The notes under the pieces: generated by a model
Seen by the model: the letters and a program-made list of their open reading frames with translations, nothing else
What the model was told of the DNA's origin: nothing
Database searches by the model: none
NCBI GenBank assembly: GCA_947650285.1
Contig: CANTFL010001387.1
Location: 62,001 to 126,000 of the forward strand
DNA from: Hyaloperonospora brassicae
Lineage: Eukaryota > Oomycota > Peronosporomycetes > Peronosporales > Peronosporaceae
Direction of reading: 5' to 3'
Length of the DNA: 64,000 bases
Made by a program: the position numbers and the translations under genes
In this document: positions 31,679 through 44,599 of the stretch, one piece after another
Position numbering within the stretch: the first letter of the stretch is position 1
Layout of the letters: each line of letters begins with the position of its first letter

Positions 31679-33165
31679 GAGGTGTACTACAGAGGAAACG
31701 TTCTGTAGTACGTCATACGATCAATGCGGGCTCTTAAGCCGAATAACCTGTCTTGAATGATGCAGTAATAGTACCTGATCGCCGTAGCAAGCTCGACGAG
31801 ATGCCCGGATCGGTAATGGTCCAGTACATATGCGAAATGTCTACGCCGGATTTTCCCTATTACGAAGCGTGTTCGTATAGTAGACTCACCATCCTCTGGA
31901 CGTGCAGTATACTCGTGATAAAGAGGCACCTGGGATCGCTCATCTAATACTGTGTAGGTAGTTTTTACTGTGTCCATACGAGCATCGGCGCCCCGTTTGA
32001 CTTAGAGTCGTTGTTATAGAACAAAGCGACTGTAACAGTCGCTGTTCGTTTAGCTAGTGGACTCATACTTCTTTGTCTACAACATGAACTCAGTAGTTCT
32101 TGAGCGTATTCCTTTCTCTGCTAAGGAGCTATGGTAGCGTCGATACGAAGATGGTCTGAAATCTATATTTGGTGTGGAGGTAGCTAATGTAACTATATCG
32201 CACTAGAATCAATCAAACATCTCCAAAGCATGATGCTTGTTCTGTCCACGGATCATACCTACTTTGGCAGGCAAACCTATAGTAGTAATGTGGATGTGTA
32301 AGCACAACGACTGTGAGTACGCCACGATGTTGTATCAATGGACGAGCTCTAAAGCATGCTTGTCTATCTACATGAGACCATATGATTTAGACACTGCGGA
32401 CAGGAGCTCATATTGTTTGTACCTTGTGTGTCACTTGACGTCGATACCGCATCAAACCTATTTGACACTGAACGTAGTTCGACTCTTTAGCATGGCGAAG
32501 ACTTTTGTCTTGATACAGCACAAATGCAACGTCATCGGCAATATATGTGGGCCACGAAACTGCACGGTATTGATCGGGTGGTTCGCAGTAGCCGATTCAA
32601 TATGGTTCGCTTGTGTGTCATGTATTTGCGTTTCGCTTGCGACGAGCTGCAGATTATCACCGCATCGAGCTTTTTTATTCAGCACCATTGCTGATGAATC
32701 TGTGGGTTCGTTTGTACAGTATCCCAGCATCAAAGATAGGATGCACGCGTCTGTCGAGTTTGGCATACCATCACCTTCAACAACAACAAGGGGTCCTACG
32801 ATACAACTATGTGAACCACATTCGTTTCCATCTGCACTGATAGGTTGCTCTACGCTGTTGTTGTGTCCGGAAACTAAACAGGGGTGCTCGCCGGTCTCTA
32901 GTTTTTAGCTCAGGTCCAGCACGCATCCGGCCAGTCATGCGCGCAGCATGCCTTTTGTGCATGTGTACTGCAAAAGCAAATGACATTCAATACCTGATTA
33001 GGCGAGGCGCATCTCACCATCCTGTGCTCGGGGTTAAGGACACTACCGCTGGACACGGGTTCGTTTTTTGGAAAGCAATGAAGCTCGGACCTGAACGCCT
33101 TTGGTTTTGTTGGTTTTACAAGCAGCGGCAACAGGCATCCGCCTCGTGCTATCATTCCATGTCCA
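31679..33165. other. Gene-poor stretch
   Basis: About 1.5 kb. The longest frame (32237-32908, plus, 223 codons) is Cys-rich and lacks any recognisable domain; I regard it as chance. No repeats other than the 18-bp copy at 31677 were seen. Confidence 0.4.
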
Positions 33166-33280
33166 ATGTGGCAATTTTGCATCTCCACCAATGTGTCTGT
33201 AGGCGTCATTAGCGATGATGTGGCACTTTTTTATTTCCACCAACATGTCTGTAGGCGTCATATCCGACTGATATGGCACC
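33166..33280. repeat. 52-bp tandem repeat, 2.2 copies
   Basis: Copies begin at 33166, 33218 and (partial) 33271 and share ATGTGGCA... TTTCCACCAA..TGTCTGTAGGCGTCAT. The first two copies differ by several substitutions. Confidence 0.75.
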
Positions 33281-33290
33281 TTCAGAACAA

Positions 33291-34686
33291 GTTAAGAAGG
33301 ACATAAGATAGCTGTAGACTCATCAAGCCTCAACAATGTAGCTGATTTGAGCGCTGCGACCGAGCTGTGGCTGCCATAATCCAACTAGGACAATACAAGA
33401 TCAAATCCCAGATTCCAGATGGACTTTTTTCATTGACAACAGTTGTGCTCAATATACGGAGCTGACATTTATGCGATGAAGGTATCATTTGTAGCGATCG
33501 ACTGGTCGGTGGTGAGGGAGTAATTCTATCTGAGTATGCATCCCGATAAACCAGAGACGTTCTACATGCGATCGATCACTCGCGCGTGTTTCTACCTCAA
33601 AACGCATTTCCTCGACATGGCGGATTCCCGATTGCTACAGGTAAAGTCGGCGACTTTTCGGTCTTCGTCGCTTAAGCGTTGTCTACCACGAAAAGGCAAT
33701 GAGAGCTTCTTGTAAGAAAGACGAAGTACGCAAGGAATAGACCAAACGATGTTCATGTGTGCGCATCAGTTTGCCAGCAACCTACGTAAGGCTCTACAAG
33801 CACAATGTTTATCTGTGACTAGTCCTATGACTAGCTGTGGCGATTTCGTAGGGTTGAGGACTTGACATAGGCAATATCGTGCAATCAAATGAAGCTACAG
33901 TACGCGTTAAGCACAAGATAGAAAGCGGCAAGTAGTCGTCGACGAAGCAGACCAGGTAGTGTCGCTCTTGATAATGAGGACTTTCATGAATGTGGTGAAC
34001 GGAACGCTACGCTACGAAGATCTGCTTGCTACTTACTCTGCGCATTCGCTCGTCTACTGATCGTTTTGGCCAGCGGAACAGGCATAGCAAGACGTAAGTG
34101 TAGAGATGTGTAGACAGGTCGACTGAACCTCATAGTGCTTGCACAATCTGGTATGTCCTGAGCTGGATTAGCAACGCCTATGCCTTGTGCAAGTCGGCGC
34201 TTTGTACGGGTCTTGTTACCGTGAATGGCGGCTCTTCAGCTTTCCCGAAGACTGTGCTTTGTCACATCAGTAGACTCGATCATTGTATCGGCTGCCGGCC
34301 CTTGCGTTCGTTGCCGCTACCTTCGATGGTGATGCCCATACCTAGTAAGTTACTCATTTTGTTACTCAGTCTCACTAGACCACAACCCGTCATTCACACG
34401 TTGCTCAATGTATGACCGCAGTTGCTTCTTAGCTGAGTGTGTGCGCTCACCTCATCAATAGAATCGCTTCGGAGATAACCCTCGACTGACCTAGATACAT
34501 CCTAAATCTGTCTGCGTGCACCAGGTACGAACAAACAGCGCGGACGTCGTAACTCTCAACGGTAACCTCCCATGACATGTCAGCTCAACCAGTAGATTGT
34601 ATGCACGGACAAGCTCAACGAATGCGTTCTACACCCTGCTCCGCTTCAAGGCTGCTGCCTTGTAGCACCATAGCATATACGACAAC
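33291..34686. other. Gene-poor stretch
   Basis: About 1.4 kb. No open frame over 80 codons, no repeat and no RNA gene was recognised. Confidence 0.45.
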
Positions 34687-37047
34687 GTGGGTCAATTTCC
34701 CGCCCCGTAAAACATGGGGAATCGTAAAAAAACACCAGTGTTCGCCTAAAAAAACACCGTTACGATGAGGCTATCCATTAACATTGTTTAATATATACAC
34801 AAAAGGGTAAAGAAAATACCACTTCGATTGAGCTTAACTAGAAACGTTTCTAAGATAAGTCGGACCCTCCGCTTTTTGACCGGAATGCGATCGTTCACCT
34901 TCGGTCTGTCGCGGGCAAAAGAGAGACATTGGATCACATTTTTTGGGGTTGTCCAACCGCCCAGGGTTTCTGGCTTACACTCATAACCTACTGGACCGGA
35001 TGCACGGGAACTCCGACCAGTATGCAGCTTCATGCGAGTTTTTGCATGTCACGGACGTCCCCGCCGTTGAATCCGATCATTTCACGGCGGCTGCTGAGCG
35101 CGTTTATACATTCAATGGAGGCTTATGTGTGTCAATGGAAGCGCATGTGGTAGGTATTATGTTTTATATGTATCACGATTATATGGGTTCAGCGCGATCG
35201 GGTCGCTCACGAAGGTCTTTCCGTCACTTTGGCGGGATGTATGTACGAATACATAGTTCAAAGTTTTCGGCAATTACACGCACTAGCGATGCGGGAGTGT
35301 AGGAAGCTACACACCCAGGTGGTCGGAACTCGTCTAATGCAATGCATCGGGCTGCTCACCATGGTCCCATCTAGAGCACCGCACACAGCGGTTAGACTCG
35401 TCCAACCACCGGATCATTCGACACTGGCGTTGCTATCGTGGCTTAGGTCTTTCCAGACGTCTTGTACACCATAATTTCGTATAATAGACAGTCTGTTCCC
35501 CTCTCTCTCTCTTAAACGAACTGCAGTCTTCACTTGCGAGACGACGGCTCCTGCAACGGCGCAGGTACAAGCCAAGGGCGTGAAGGCAACATCTGTAGCG
35601 ACGATTTCTGAACCGGTGGAGCTTGCCGCTTTTGAAACATAAGCGGCCTCGGACGAGACAGTCTTTGCAGCGGCGGGATTGGCTGCGTCGTCGCTGTGAG
35701 AGCGGAAGGTAAGATGGTGGCGGTATGTCCAACAGCATTTACATTTTTACACACCCATTAGTTGTTAATATGGACTATTGACGCTCTCCTTAGCATTACG
35801 TCGGCAAGGACATGTCTCCTCGGCATCATCTATGGGAGTCAACAAAAAGTAACCCAACGATGGCTTTGCGATCGTTGGGTTAGACCAACCCACTCCATTT
35901 TATTATATGGTGTGATCGGTCGTGCCATATCAAATCTAAAATACACACGCGACGCTAGTTAGCCGTGTTGCACAAAACCTGTCAGCAGCAGCATTACCAA
36001 CCTGCTATTACTTCCTCAAGAGGAGAACAAGTATAACCATGTTATAATACTGCAATAAACGCCGATGGAAAATAGGACGGCTTGTGCCAGCGTGAATTCA
36101 AGTAGACCGGTGCCATTTACTGCAGTCTCCTTAACAACACATATCATTTAACTCCAATATCGATGGTATGTACTTCACACGGCATTGCAAGGACCTAATG
36201 CATTGTGCCAATACAAGAAGCAAGCAACGTCGGGTTGATCGTGGACACCGTAAGTCGCATCGACACGTTTAGAAACCTTAGCATTAAGTCGATCATGGTG
36301 ACCACGATCGCTCCAGGCCCCCTGCAACCATCGCCACAATATTATTAACCAGCTGTTAATTCTCGTACCTCATTTTATCTTTACGCACACCCACGTACCT
36401 GGACTCTACTAGTAGTAAAAACTTTGCACCATCAAAAGAGTTGTTAAACTCCCAGAACGCGACACCAGCGTGGGTTTGCTCAACATCGATAACAACACGA
36501 CATATGAAAATACCAGCAAAAGCAATATACACAACAAAATGTGGTTTAGTTTGCTAGTCACTCAGTCATCAGCCACGTCGAAAAAGCACAATTTCTCTCT
36601 CTTTCTTGCATTGCTTTGGCTATGAGTCCACAAACTGCAACAGCCCGTCCCTCGTATTTTATTATTGTCTACTCAGACGATTGGTGGCGATCTTAAAAGA
36701 CGGCGGGAGAAACGGCCGAGAAAGAGAAGTACAGAAGCAATATCGAGGAATGCGCCGTGACACAGTCGACGTGACGGCATGCACGTGCAGCGATTGCTGA
36801 GCGTGTGCAAGGGCGAGCCCTGAGCCGTCGTCTCGAAATTGAAGACTGCAGTCCGTTTAAAAAGTGGAGTGTCCGACTTATCTTAGAAACGTTTCTATCA
36901 AAGTTCAATCGAAAGAGGTATTTTTTCTACCCTTTTGTGAATATATTAAATAAGGTTAATGGATAGTCTCATCGTAACGGTGTTTTTTTAGGCGAACACT
37001 GGCGTTTTTTTACGATTCCCCGTAAAACATCGGTACAGTTGACCCAC
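34687..37047. mobile_element. DNA element with about 200-bp terminal inverted repeats enclosing a LINE fragment
   Basis: Left arm 34687 to about 34880 and right arm about 36860 to 37047 are inverted copies. Both start GTGGGTCAA and share ATCGTAAAAAAAC(A/G)CCAGTG, TTCGCCTAAAAAAACACCGT, ACGATGAG(G/A)CTATCCATTA and AGAAACGTTTCTAAGATAAG. The 2.36-kb interior holds a LINE C-terminal fragment (34915-35480) and a length of AT-rich sequence, but no transposase. Either the LINE inserted into the element or the element captured it. No flanking duplication is visible. Confidence 0.7.
34915..35480 (+). pseudogene. LINE C-terminal zinc-binding (zf-RVT-like) fragment
   Basis: The plus strand reads KRETLDHIFWGCPTAQGFWL from about 34919, the Cys/His-containing signature found after reverse transcriptase in many LINEs. 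A second frame then gives TFNGGLCVSME (35105-35150), and further pieces such as MVPSRAPHTAVRLVQPPDHS lie at about 35360-35415. At least two frame changes are present. It is related to, but in opposite orientation from, the LINE tail at 2.2-3.4 kb. Confidence 0.55.
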
Positions 37048-39439
37048 CGCCACACGCGAGATGTCCCACAGCTGGTGCTTTTTGCGCTTGTGCTCAAAGC
37101 CCGTACCGTTGTTGGCGTCTCTTGTCATGCTGCAGCCTGCAAAGCACGCTCTCGCGCTGCCTGCCAGAGCTTCTTCAAGATACAAAGCGGACCATAGCTT
37201 GATCCTTTCACCTTGCAATATAGCTGTCGCTTTGTAGCCAAAAGGACGGGAAGATTCGCGTGTGGAGTTCAACATGCGCTAGAAAAAACCATAGATCAGT
37301 GGGTGGACTGGCGGGTGCGCATCGAACACGATGCCTCGGTCACTTCGGTACGAGCGAGGCGCCATACAAGTCGGCCGCTGTCAGATGTCCCCCCCCCACG
37401 AGGCTTGCACCCATTCTTTGCAGCTATACTGTTTTCTTGCTCAGCCACGACAGCACGGCATACCGCAAAGCCGACTTTACCAACATGACTCCTCCATGCT
37501 GCCTGCTGCAATAGTTTCTAGGAGTGGCATTGCCAAAGGTGGCGCTGGAGCAGCCTCTGTCAAGCCTGGACTCTGCCGCCAATGTCCACCGCCGGCACAT
37601 ATATCAAGTTGCTAGTCTATAGCCGCGCTTCTTGGATCTTTATTGGGTAGCCGTACCGTTTTGCGCGGTCAAAGCGTTGCGACCGTGATCCAGGTCCAGA
37701 GATTGTTTGCCCGAGAGCACGAGAGCCAAAGTACTTTGGTTTCTGCCGTCGTCGCATGAAAGTGCCAAGGAAGTGGCTACCCGATTGTAGACATGAAATC
37801 CGTCAGAGTGGACCAACTGAGTGTCGTTGAGGTCGGGCTCTCTAGATCCACCATGTGCAAGCCGCATGTCTTGTCCGAACTCAGAAGACTCGGTCACAGG
37901 CAGCGACAGACTGAGTGCAAGACGCGATAGTGACACCGACGAGAGGGCGAACGACCATCGTGTTGCGGTGCTGTTGCGGACAAGCACAGCATGGCGCTCG
38001 ACCAGGTACTTTTCGTGGCTCCAATGGACACTTGCGACACGCAATCTATTGATCTAACCTCCACGCTGTGATGCAGCCCATACGTGGCCAGTTGTAGCAG
38101 GAAAGGTCTGTCAATTCAGCGGATGGACAAGAGGCCTGCACTGAGTCCTGATGTGCAGCATTGTTCCACCCACCTCCTCGTGCGTTGACCTGGTACAGAG
38201 GAAGCCCCGACACAACATGGTACACCCCACAAGGTGCTGTCTGCCTCGATTCAGATCGAGTCCATGCAGCAGACGTGATCGTGCCGTACTCAGTTCGATA
38301 CTTCTATAAACGGCGTAAGTAGGCGTTTGGCGCGGTGGTGCTGACACCTCGCGATCTCTTACGCTTTGGCTAAAGAGCGAGTATGCTTTTCAGCTCCAAC
38401 GTTGGTTGATGTGTATCAGTCAGTCTCTCCTTTTGTTTGTTGCGGTAGAGATATGTACGGCAGAATCTCGCGTGTCCAGGCAAGGCATTACGGTCAAACT
38501 CTGATCTTACACAATCGTTCCCCCGACAATCAGTGTCACATGGAGTGGTCTATCCATTTAGCGTAAAGGCGGTGGGTTACGTCCGGTCCCGATGGTAGGC
38601 CATTGCCCACTTACACCTCGTATGCGATCGAGAAGGGGAAAGGCGGCACATCGTCACGTGAACTCTACTGGCGCTCGTGGATTTTCGATAAACGTGCGCG
38701 GCAGTGGCTACACCTCCCGCACAAAGATCACCGACCTTTGTATTCGTTCGACGCACTGGTAACAACCAATTCGTGCATTTCGTTTTCCTGCGAGACATTG
38801 GGCGGGCTATACCGATCAATCGTTCAGTAGCAGCATAGGCTTGAAATGCAGTTGCGTCAGACGATACAAGCTTGTGACGATGGAGGCATATTCAATCGAG
38901 GCAATGGTCGTGGCAGGTGCACAAATAGACGACATTAAATGCGAAGTGATAACAAGTTGGAAGGACAACATTTACAGGCTCACGCGAATCCGAGTCGCAT
39001 AGACAATTGGTTTCAGAAATTCAATCTTTTGCTTGTTTGTGCGATGCGACTATGGTGTTTACGCGAAGGTGCGTACTCTCTTTGTGGTATGCTGCTTGTA
39101 CAGATTCCCCATCCTGTCGCTACATCTACGCATGCGTGGGGCTTTTCTAGCTCTTAAGGGTTGCTATCGAGTGAGAGCTGGGCCGAATGCACGCTCGTGG
39201 ATTGGTCTGATCACAACCCACTACTACCGATTTTGTTTGCGCAACGCTAAATCATCAGTCTTCATGCGATCGTGCTTGTCTTTTACATTGCATAGCTCGC
39301 GTTCATGTCCATGTCTTCTCACACGATTCCGATGGCTTGTGCGGTGGTCGTGTTGACTTCCAAGCAAAACTTTCATACCAGGTCATCCATCCATTTGCCA
39401 AGCCAAGCCCACTGCAGTCCACCCCGCATCGTCGCCAAG
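37048..39439. other. Gene-poor stretch
   Basis: About 2.4 kb. A minus-strand frame of 134 codons (37640-38044) has no known domain and is flanked by nothing supportive. I see no repeats or RNA genes. Confidence 0.4.
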
Positions 39440-39625
39440 ATGAACACCAGGACCGCCTTGTTGATCACTGCCTCCGTTTTTGCCTTCGGCTCTGCAAGCC
39501 GTGGCGCTGTTGTACACCCACAATTCTATTGCCAGGGCAGGCCTACTCCGTGCGCAACCTTCGTATGCTGCGATGATGACGGCAATCGCACGCCGCCAAA
39601 GAAGCCCACTTCACCCAGCACGTAA
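39440..39625 (+). CDS. Small secreted cysteine-rich peptide
   Basis: 61 residues, start at the ATG at 39440 because it opens a good signal peptide: MNTRTALLITASVFAFGSAS, basic N-terminus, hydrophobic core and small residues before a probable cut after about residue 18-22. The mature part is about 40 residues and has four cysteines spaced YCQGRPTPCATFVCCDDD, followed by a Pro/Lys/Ser/Thr tail. Oomycetes secrete many small Cys-rich peptides as candidate apoplastic effectors. The Cys pattern is not one I can assign to a named family. It stands alone among repeats, a common setting for such genes. It could also be a truncated copy of a longer one. Confidence 0.5.
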   Translation: MNTRTALLITASVFAFGSASRGAVVHPQFYCQGRPTPCATFVCCDDDGNRTPPKKPTSPST

Positions 39626-41423
39626 TGGCTCGCTGACTAGAAGCGTAAATGACCTTATCATTGATTCGTTGTGGCTCCGGGAGGTCAAGCTTACAGCAGA
39701 GTAGCATGTTTGGTAACTTGCTAATGATCATAAGCAACTGTCACTACAACATGCAATGAAACGGACTGGAGCTCCATGGTAGTGTTGTAACCCGTATAAA
39801 TCGGCAAGGCGTGTTTGTCCCGCCTAGCGTCTGCCCAAATGCGTGTGCAGCAGAATTTTTTCTTTGGAGGTATGTGTAACGGACATAGTGCGGTCGCAGT
39901 ACTTTGCCATCTCTTCGATCATGGTTCGGATACCCTTGAGAGTCAATGTCGCACTAAGAACAGCAATATCAGCGTTTGGTGTCTGACAGACGTCAATCGA
40001 TATGTTTATCAACGGTTCGTCGTTCGAGCAAGTAATGACGTATGATAGCCGAATGTAGGTGGCGGCTTGTGCTACAAATATGACATAGAATATGAATGAG
40101 CTCACGTATCACGCAAAGAAATGTCAGCCTTCATCAGGCGGTTGACATTGAGCACTCGTGTGTCGACTATGTTGAAGACTGTTGTTGTTTGCTCTCAAAA
40201 GTACGTGCCTTCCTCAGGTGCATGGATGAGCGCTACTTCGTAACGCAAGCCGCCGTTTGTTCTCTAGAGGACCGCTTTTCAGCCTGAGCTCAATCGACTT
40301 GTTAAGTTTAGAAACCCATTTGACACGAAGGCCAGAGCAGCCCTACTGCATCTTCTGTCGTTTCGAATCTCTTCTCGAGTCTCGTCTTTGCTCAGCTTTG
40401 GCTGATTATTGTCATTCTACTTGATGTGAATACTAAGCTCCAATATCGACATGGGGATGACGACAAACAGCTGTTCGAACTTAGCTTCCTGCTCCAGCTC
40501 AACCTCATCCCTCTATAACAAATGGTCAAATTTTTTTCATCATCTCCGTCTCCAAAGCGATCAAAGGGATAAGAGGCTTCGCAAACAGATAGGCGTGATT
40601 GTAGAAAATGTAGAAAGTTGATAGTTGACACCTCAGTATAGACAGATGCCGACCAGCGCACGTCAGTAAGTCGATGGTCATCGATGGTGCCGTCGATCTC
40701 CTCAATATCGTCACAGTTGGTGTCACCATGAAGACAATGGCGGTCGCGCCGATTGAAATCGAGATAACTCCGACAGCCATCAGCTACGTCTTGGCTTGCG
40801 CTCGTAGTGAAAGAGGATGAGCAATAATTATCGGTAAGCTTCACGCCATCTGTAGCGTGCGGCACATTTTCATCTATAAGGAGATACTGTTCAGCCATTG
40901 CCGATCCGCAGCTTGCACGAATATGCATACCACTTGCACCATAATCGTGGACGTAAGTCCCACCATGAACTGGCGTCTACGGATCTCAGACCTTGCAGGT
41001 ACATCCTTTAGCAGGTACATTTGTTAGCAATACCAGAAAGCGTTTGGTCTACTTTGTCTGTCTCGTTCTATGTAGTTGCGTGTATCCTGCGGTGTGCCCC
41101 TTGAATAGTTCGGTGTAGTTCTAAGTACGGTTGCTGTAGACTGAGGCGTTTCGGCCACCTTAGAGATACGTCTCAGCCTTCTTTACTTAAGGACAGTAAA
41201 ACCTTACCTTTACGTACTTAAATGAATTTATCATCGTGCTAAAAATTAGATGAACATCCGTTCGATTTTTAATCAATAAAAGGCACGTGCCTTGTTGAGG
41301 CGTCTTGAATCATTAGAGATTGTGGCATTACGAAGGCATAACTATGTTCTTAAGCTATTCGTGCTGCAGATTCACTGAATCGCAAGTACCTTTGCCCAGG
41401 ACTAGAACCTGTGTGAGCTTGTG
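39626..41423. other. Stretch with possible decayed coding DNA on minus strand
   Basis: Minus-strand frames at 40928-40392 (178 codons) and 40105-39824 (93 codons, beginning MSSFIFYVIFVAQAATYIRL) are open and partly hydrophobic, and a frame at 40780-40526 looks membrane-like (MAVGVISISIGATAIVFMV). They do not join into a recognisable protein. They may be remains of a membrane-protein gene, or chance. Confidence 0.3.
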
Positions 41424-41517
41424 GGCTCTAAGAGTTGTTGTTCTCCGAACTAGTTGGCTCTAAGAGTTGTTGTTCTCTGAACTAGTTGACTCTTATTCCA
41501 TTGTTCTTTACACTAGT
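41424..41517. repeat. 32-bp tandem repeat, three copies
   Basis: Copies start at 41424, 41456 and 41488. The first two, GGCTCTAAGAGTTGTTGTTC followed by TC(C/T)GAACTAGTT, differ by one base. The third is degenerate but keeps TTGTTC and ACTAGT. Confidence 0.8.
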
Positions 41518-42772
41518 AAACACGTCGAATAGTGTTCATGTTCAATATCTAAGTGTCGCTAAGCTTTGGTCTTCCTCTGGAAAGAAAGCTGGTATAACTC
41601 CGCTACCCCTTCTTCTAAGACGACATCTTCTAAGACGACGTCTGTTCGCAGGTGTCCTGACCGGGGGAGACCGGCGACAGTTGAACGCCTTTGTTGCCGA
41701 TTCATTTGTGTGCAAGCGTTGATGTCTGAGGTATGACATCGCGGATAGTCGAATTCGGAACGCATGGACGGACGTGACGAGAGCTGAGTTTCTAAATCTG
41801 TGGCAGCGTTGTGCAGCCATCTTGGTTTTTTATTTGGCTTGATATTGTAGCTCATGCACGATGAACCTGAATTTACAAGCCGATCAGATCGTAAACGGTG
41901 CCGAAACGCGTTTGCTTGAGCTGTGCTGGTGTCATGTTCAGCTATAGTTTCAGCAAAGTACCGGTATACGGACCATGTTCTTACCTGGAACACTATCCGA
42001 TCCCGTAAGTGTTTCTGGACAGCTATGGCCGACGTAGTATCCAAACCACATTTCGGTTTTTATCAGGTGAGCCACTAGAGTCTCACCAGTAGTTGAACGT
42101 CATTGGATCTAGGGATTGCCCCTCAAGTAAAGACGCGAGGAAGCTAGAACTGAGGATGTAGCCGGGCGTATGCCCTCGACAGCTGGTAAAACGCGTGGCT
42201 GCAAACAACACACGCCAGTAAGCTGCTGTGCTAGTCGAACGTCAATTGATCGCAAACAAAAGAAGCGACAGAAGTGCTTACTCAATCACCACACCCGCCA
42301 CTTGCCAAGTCAGGAGCGTCTGCAACATTGTTACCATTTTAAGTTGGCCATGTATCACACCGACGGCTCAACGTGCATTCTGCCCTTGCGCTACGCATGA
42401 GATCGAAGTGCGTTTTTGCTGTACTTTGGACGAAGTTCCACGCCCCATAAACGCACACAACCCACAAAGTTGCTGACTCATCGGGGTTGAGCTCGAGTAG
42501 AGCTACTCAATAGATCGTATAGAAAGCAGCCGAGTACCAGTTGGCAATAAGCAAGAGTAGTGACGCAAATGACAAGAACAATTTGGCGCCACGCTCAACA
42601 CAATGTTTTGTTTTGGGTACGTCGACTGTGATCCTCTCGTTTGCATTCGTTGCCAGTGCGGAGGAGTTTGGGCTTTCCTGAACGACTTGGACAGCATGAA
42701 ATGCACATGGTTTGTTGCTGACGCGTCTACCACGCCCGATGACACTATTCGGAGTCCACGGGTGTGGCCTAT
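41518..42772. other. Gene-poor stretch downstream of ALDH7
   Basis: About 1.25 kb between the 32-bp array and the ALDH7 stop codon. It includes two tandem copies of the 15-bp unit CTTCTAAGACGACAT/GT (about 41610-41640). A 161-codon minus-strand frame (41559-42044) has no recognisable domain. Confidence 0.4.
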
Positions 42773-44599
42773 CTAGCTGAAGTCGATTCCCTGGGCAAGC
42801 GGAAGCTCCTTGCTATAGTTGATGGTGCACGTCGACCGACGCATGTACTGCTTCCAGGCGTCACTGCCGGACTCGCGACCACCACCAGTTTCCTTTTCGC
42901 CGCCAAAGGCCCCGCCGATCTCGGCACCGCTGGGTCCGATATTGACGTTTACGATGCCACAGTCGGATCCCAGTGGACCCGTCCACTTGAAAATCGCCGA
43001 CTGGTTCTTCGTGAAGATCGAAGAAGACAGGCCTTGCGGAACAGCATTATTCTTCTCGATTGCCTCTTCCAGCGTCTTGAATTTCAGAGCGTACAGAATC
43101 GGCGCAAATATTTCCGTCTGTTACATGGGGACAAATGCGTCAGTACTACACTATGGAGAAACATTAGGCATCACAGCACACATTTACCTGGACGATCTCA
43201 GCATCATGAGCAATCGAAACGATCGTCGGCTCCACAAAGTTTCCGTGACCATCGACCTTCTTCGCACCAGTGAGAATCTGCACGCAAACACAGTGCGCTT
43301 ATGATCACAAAACTGGGCAATGTGATCACATGTGATACAAAAACCTTACCTTGCCTCCCTGCTTCTTGATCGAATCAATGCCATTCAGATAGTTCTCCAC
43401 AGCCTCAGTGTTATGCAGTGGACCGCAGAGAACGCCGTCTTCCAACGGGTCGCCAATTTTGACATTTTTGTATGCAGACACGAGACGCTGAAGGAAATCG
43501 TCGTGAATATCTTCGTGGAGATAGAGACGACGGAGCGATGTACAGCGCTGGCCAGCCGTTCCCACCGCAGAGAACAGCGTTGCACGCAGTGCCATCTCCA
43601 AGTCAGCGTCCTTGTCCACAATCATTGCGTTGTTGCCACCGAGTTCAAGAATGGTCTTGCCAAAGCGAGACGACACGACTTTGTTCACGTGACGGCCTAC
43701 TTTCGTGGATCCCGTGAACGAGATGAGCTCCATGTTCTTGTCATGCAGCATCGCTTCACCCACTTCGGAACCGCTGCCACATATCAACGAGGCAATCGCA
43801 CCTGCGTGGCCGTTGCGCTCCAGCACGTCCGCAATGATCTTCGTACACGCTACAGATGTCAGCGACAGCGACTCGGACGGCTTCCAGATCTGCGTGTTGC
43901 CACACACAAGACTCAGTGCAGCGTTCCAGAAGAGCACTGCACAGGGAAAGTTAAAGGCCGTGACAATACCGACGTGGCCCTTCAGTGGATTGTACCGTTC
44001 CATCATAAAGTGGCCCGGACGCTCTGATGGAATGACAGATCCATTGAGGGTACGACTGAGTCCCACAGCAAAGTCACAAATGTCGATAGCTTCTTGCACT
44101 TCTCCGACGCCCTAAGAGAAACACAAACACACGCACCCGAACGACGCATGAGTGACAGTGTCGAGAGCGATCCAGTAAACACATTGCAAACACGTACTTC
44201 TGCATAGATTTTGCCCATTTCCAGGGAGATGAGCTTGCCCAGCGCCTCGCGCTTGTTCCGTAGCTCCTCGCCAATCTGACGCACGATCTCTCCGCGCGCA
44301 GGTGCCGGCAGGTCGCACCACTGGGGTTTGGCTTCGTCCATGGCAGCCACGACCTTCTGGTAGTCTGCAGTCGTGCCGGCACGGACGCTGGCGATGGCTT
44401 GGCCGTTCGCGGGACTGACTGAAGTATACACGTCCCCGCTACCGAACCACTGGCCGTTGTATACCCCGTGATTCTCGTCCTTGAGGCCCAACTCGCTTAG
44501 GAACGGAAACTGCGCGATGCGGGTCGAAGACGAAGCCATCGAGCGGCGTAACACCGGTGTCAGCAGACCCGTCTGCTTGAAGCGCGTGAGGTGGAGCAT
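42773..44599 (-). CDS. ALDH7A1: Alpha-aminoadipic semialdehyde dehydrogenase (ALDH7/antiquitin)
   Basis: Four exons keep phase: 44599-44198, 44111-43350, 43277-43188 and 43117-42773, with GT..AG introns of 70-86 nt, giving 532 residues. The first 38 residues ([20 protein letters not shown]...) are a probable mitochondrial presequence. The rest follows ALDH7 throughout: [41 protein letters not shown] (general-base Glu), [17 protein letters not shown] (catalytic Cys), and a C-terminus [20 protein letters not shown] then [10 protein letters not shown]. The enzyme oxidises aminoadipate semialdehyde in lysine breakdown, and betaine or lipid aldehydes, with NAD+. Length matches human ALDH7A1 (539 with presequence). 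An in-frame ATG at 44728 is further upstream but adds unrelated residues. A 41-bp tandem array lies 160 bp upstream. Confidence 0.93.

Noticed and set aside
32237..32908. 223-codon plus-strand frame
   Set aside because: No domain, skewed Cys content, and surroundings of decayed repeats; most likely chance.
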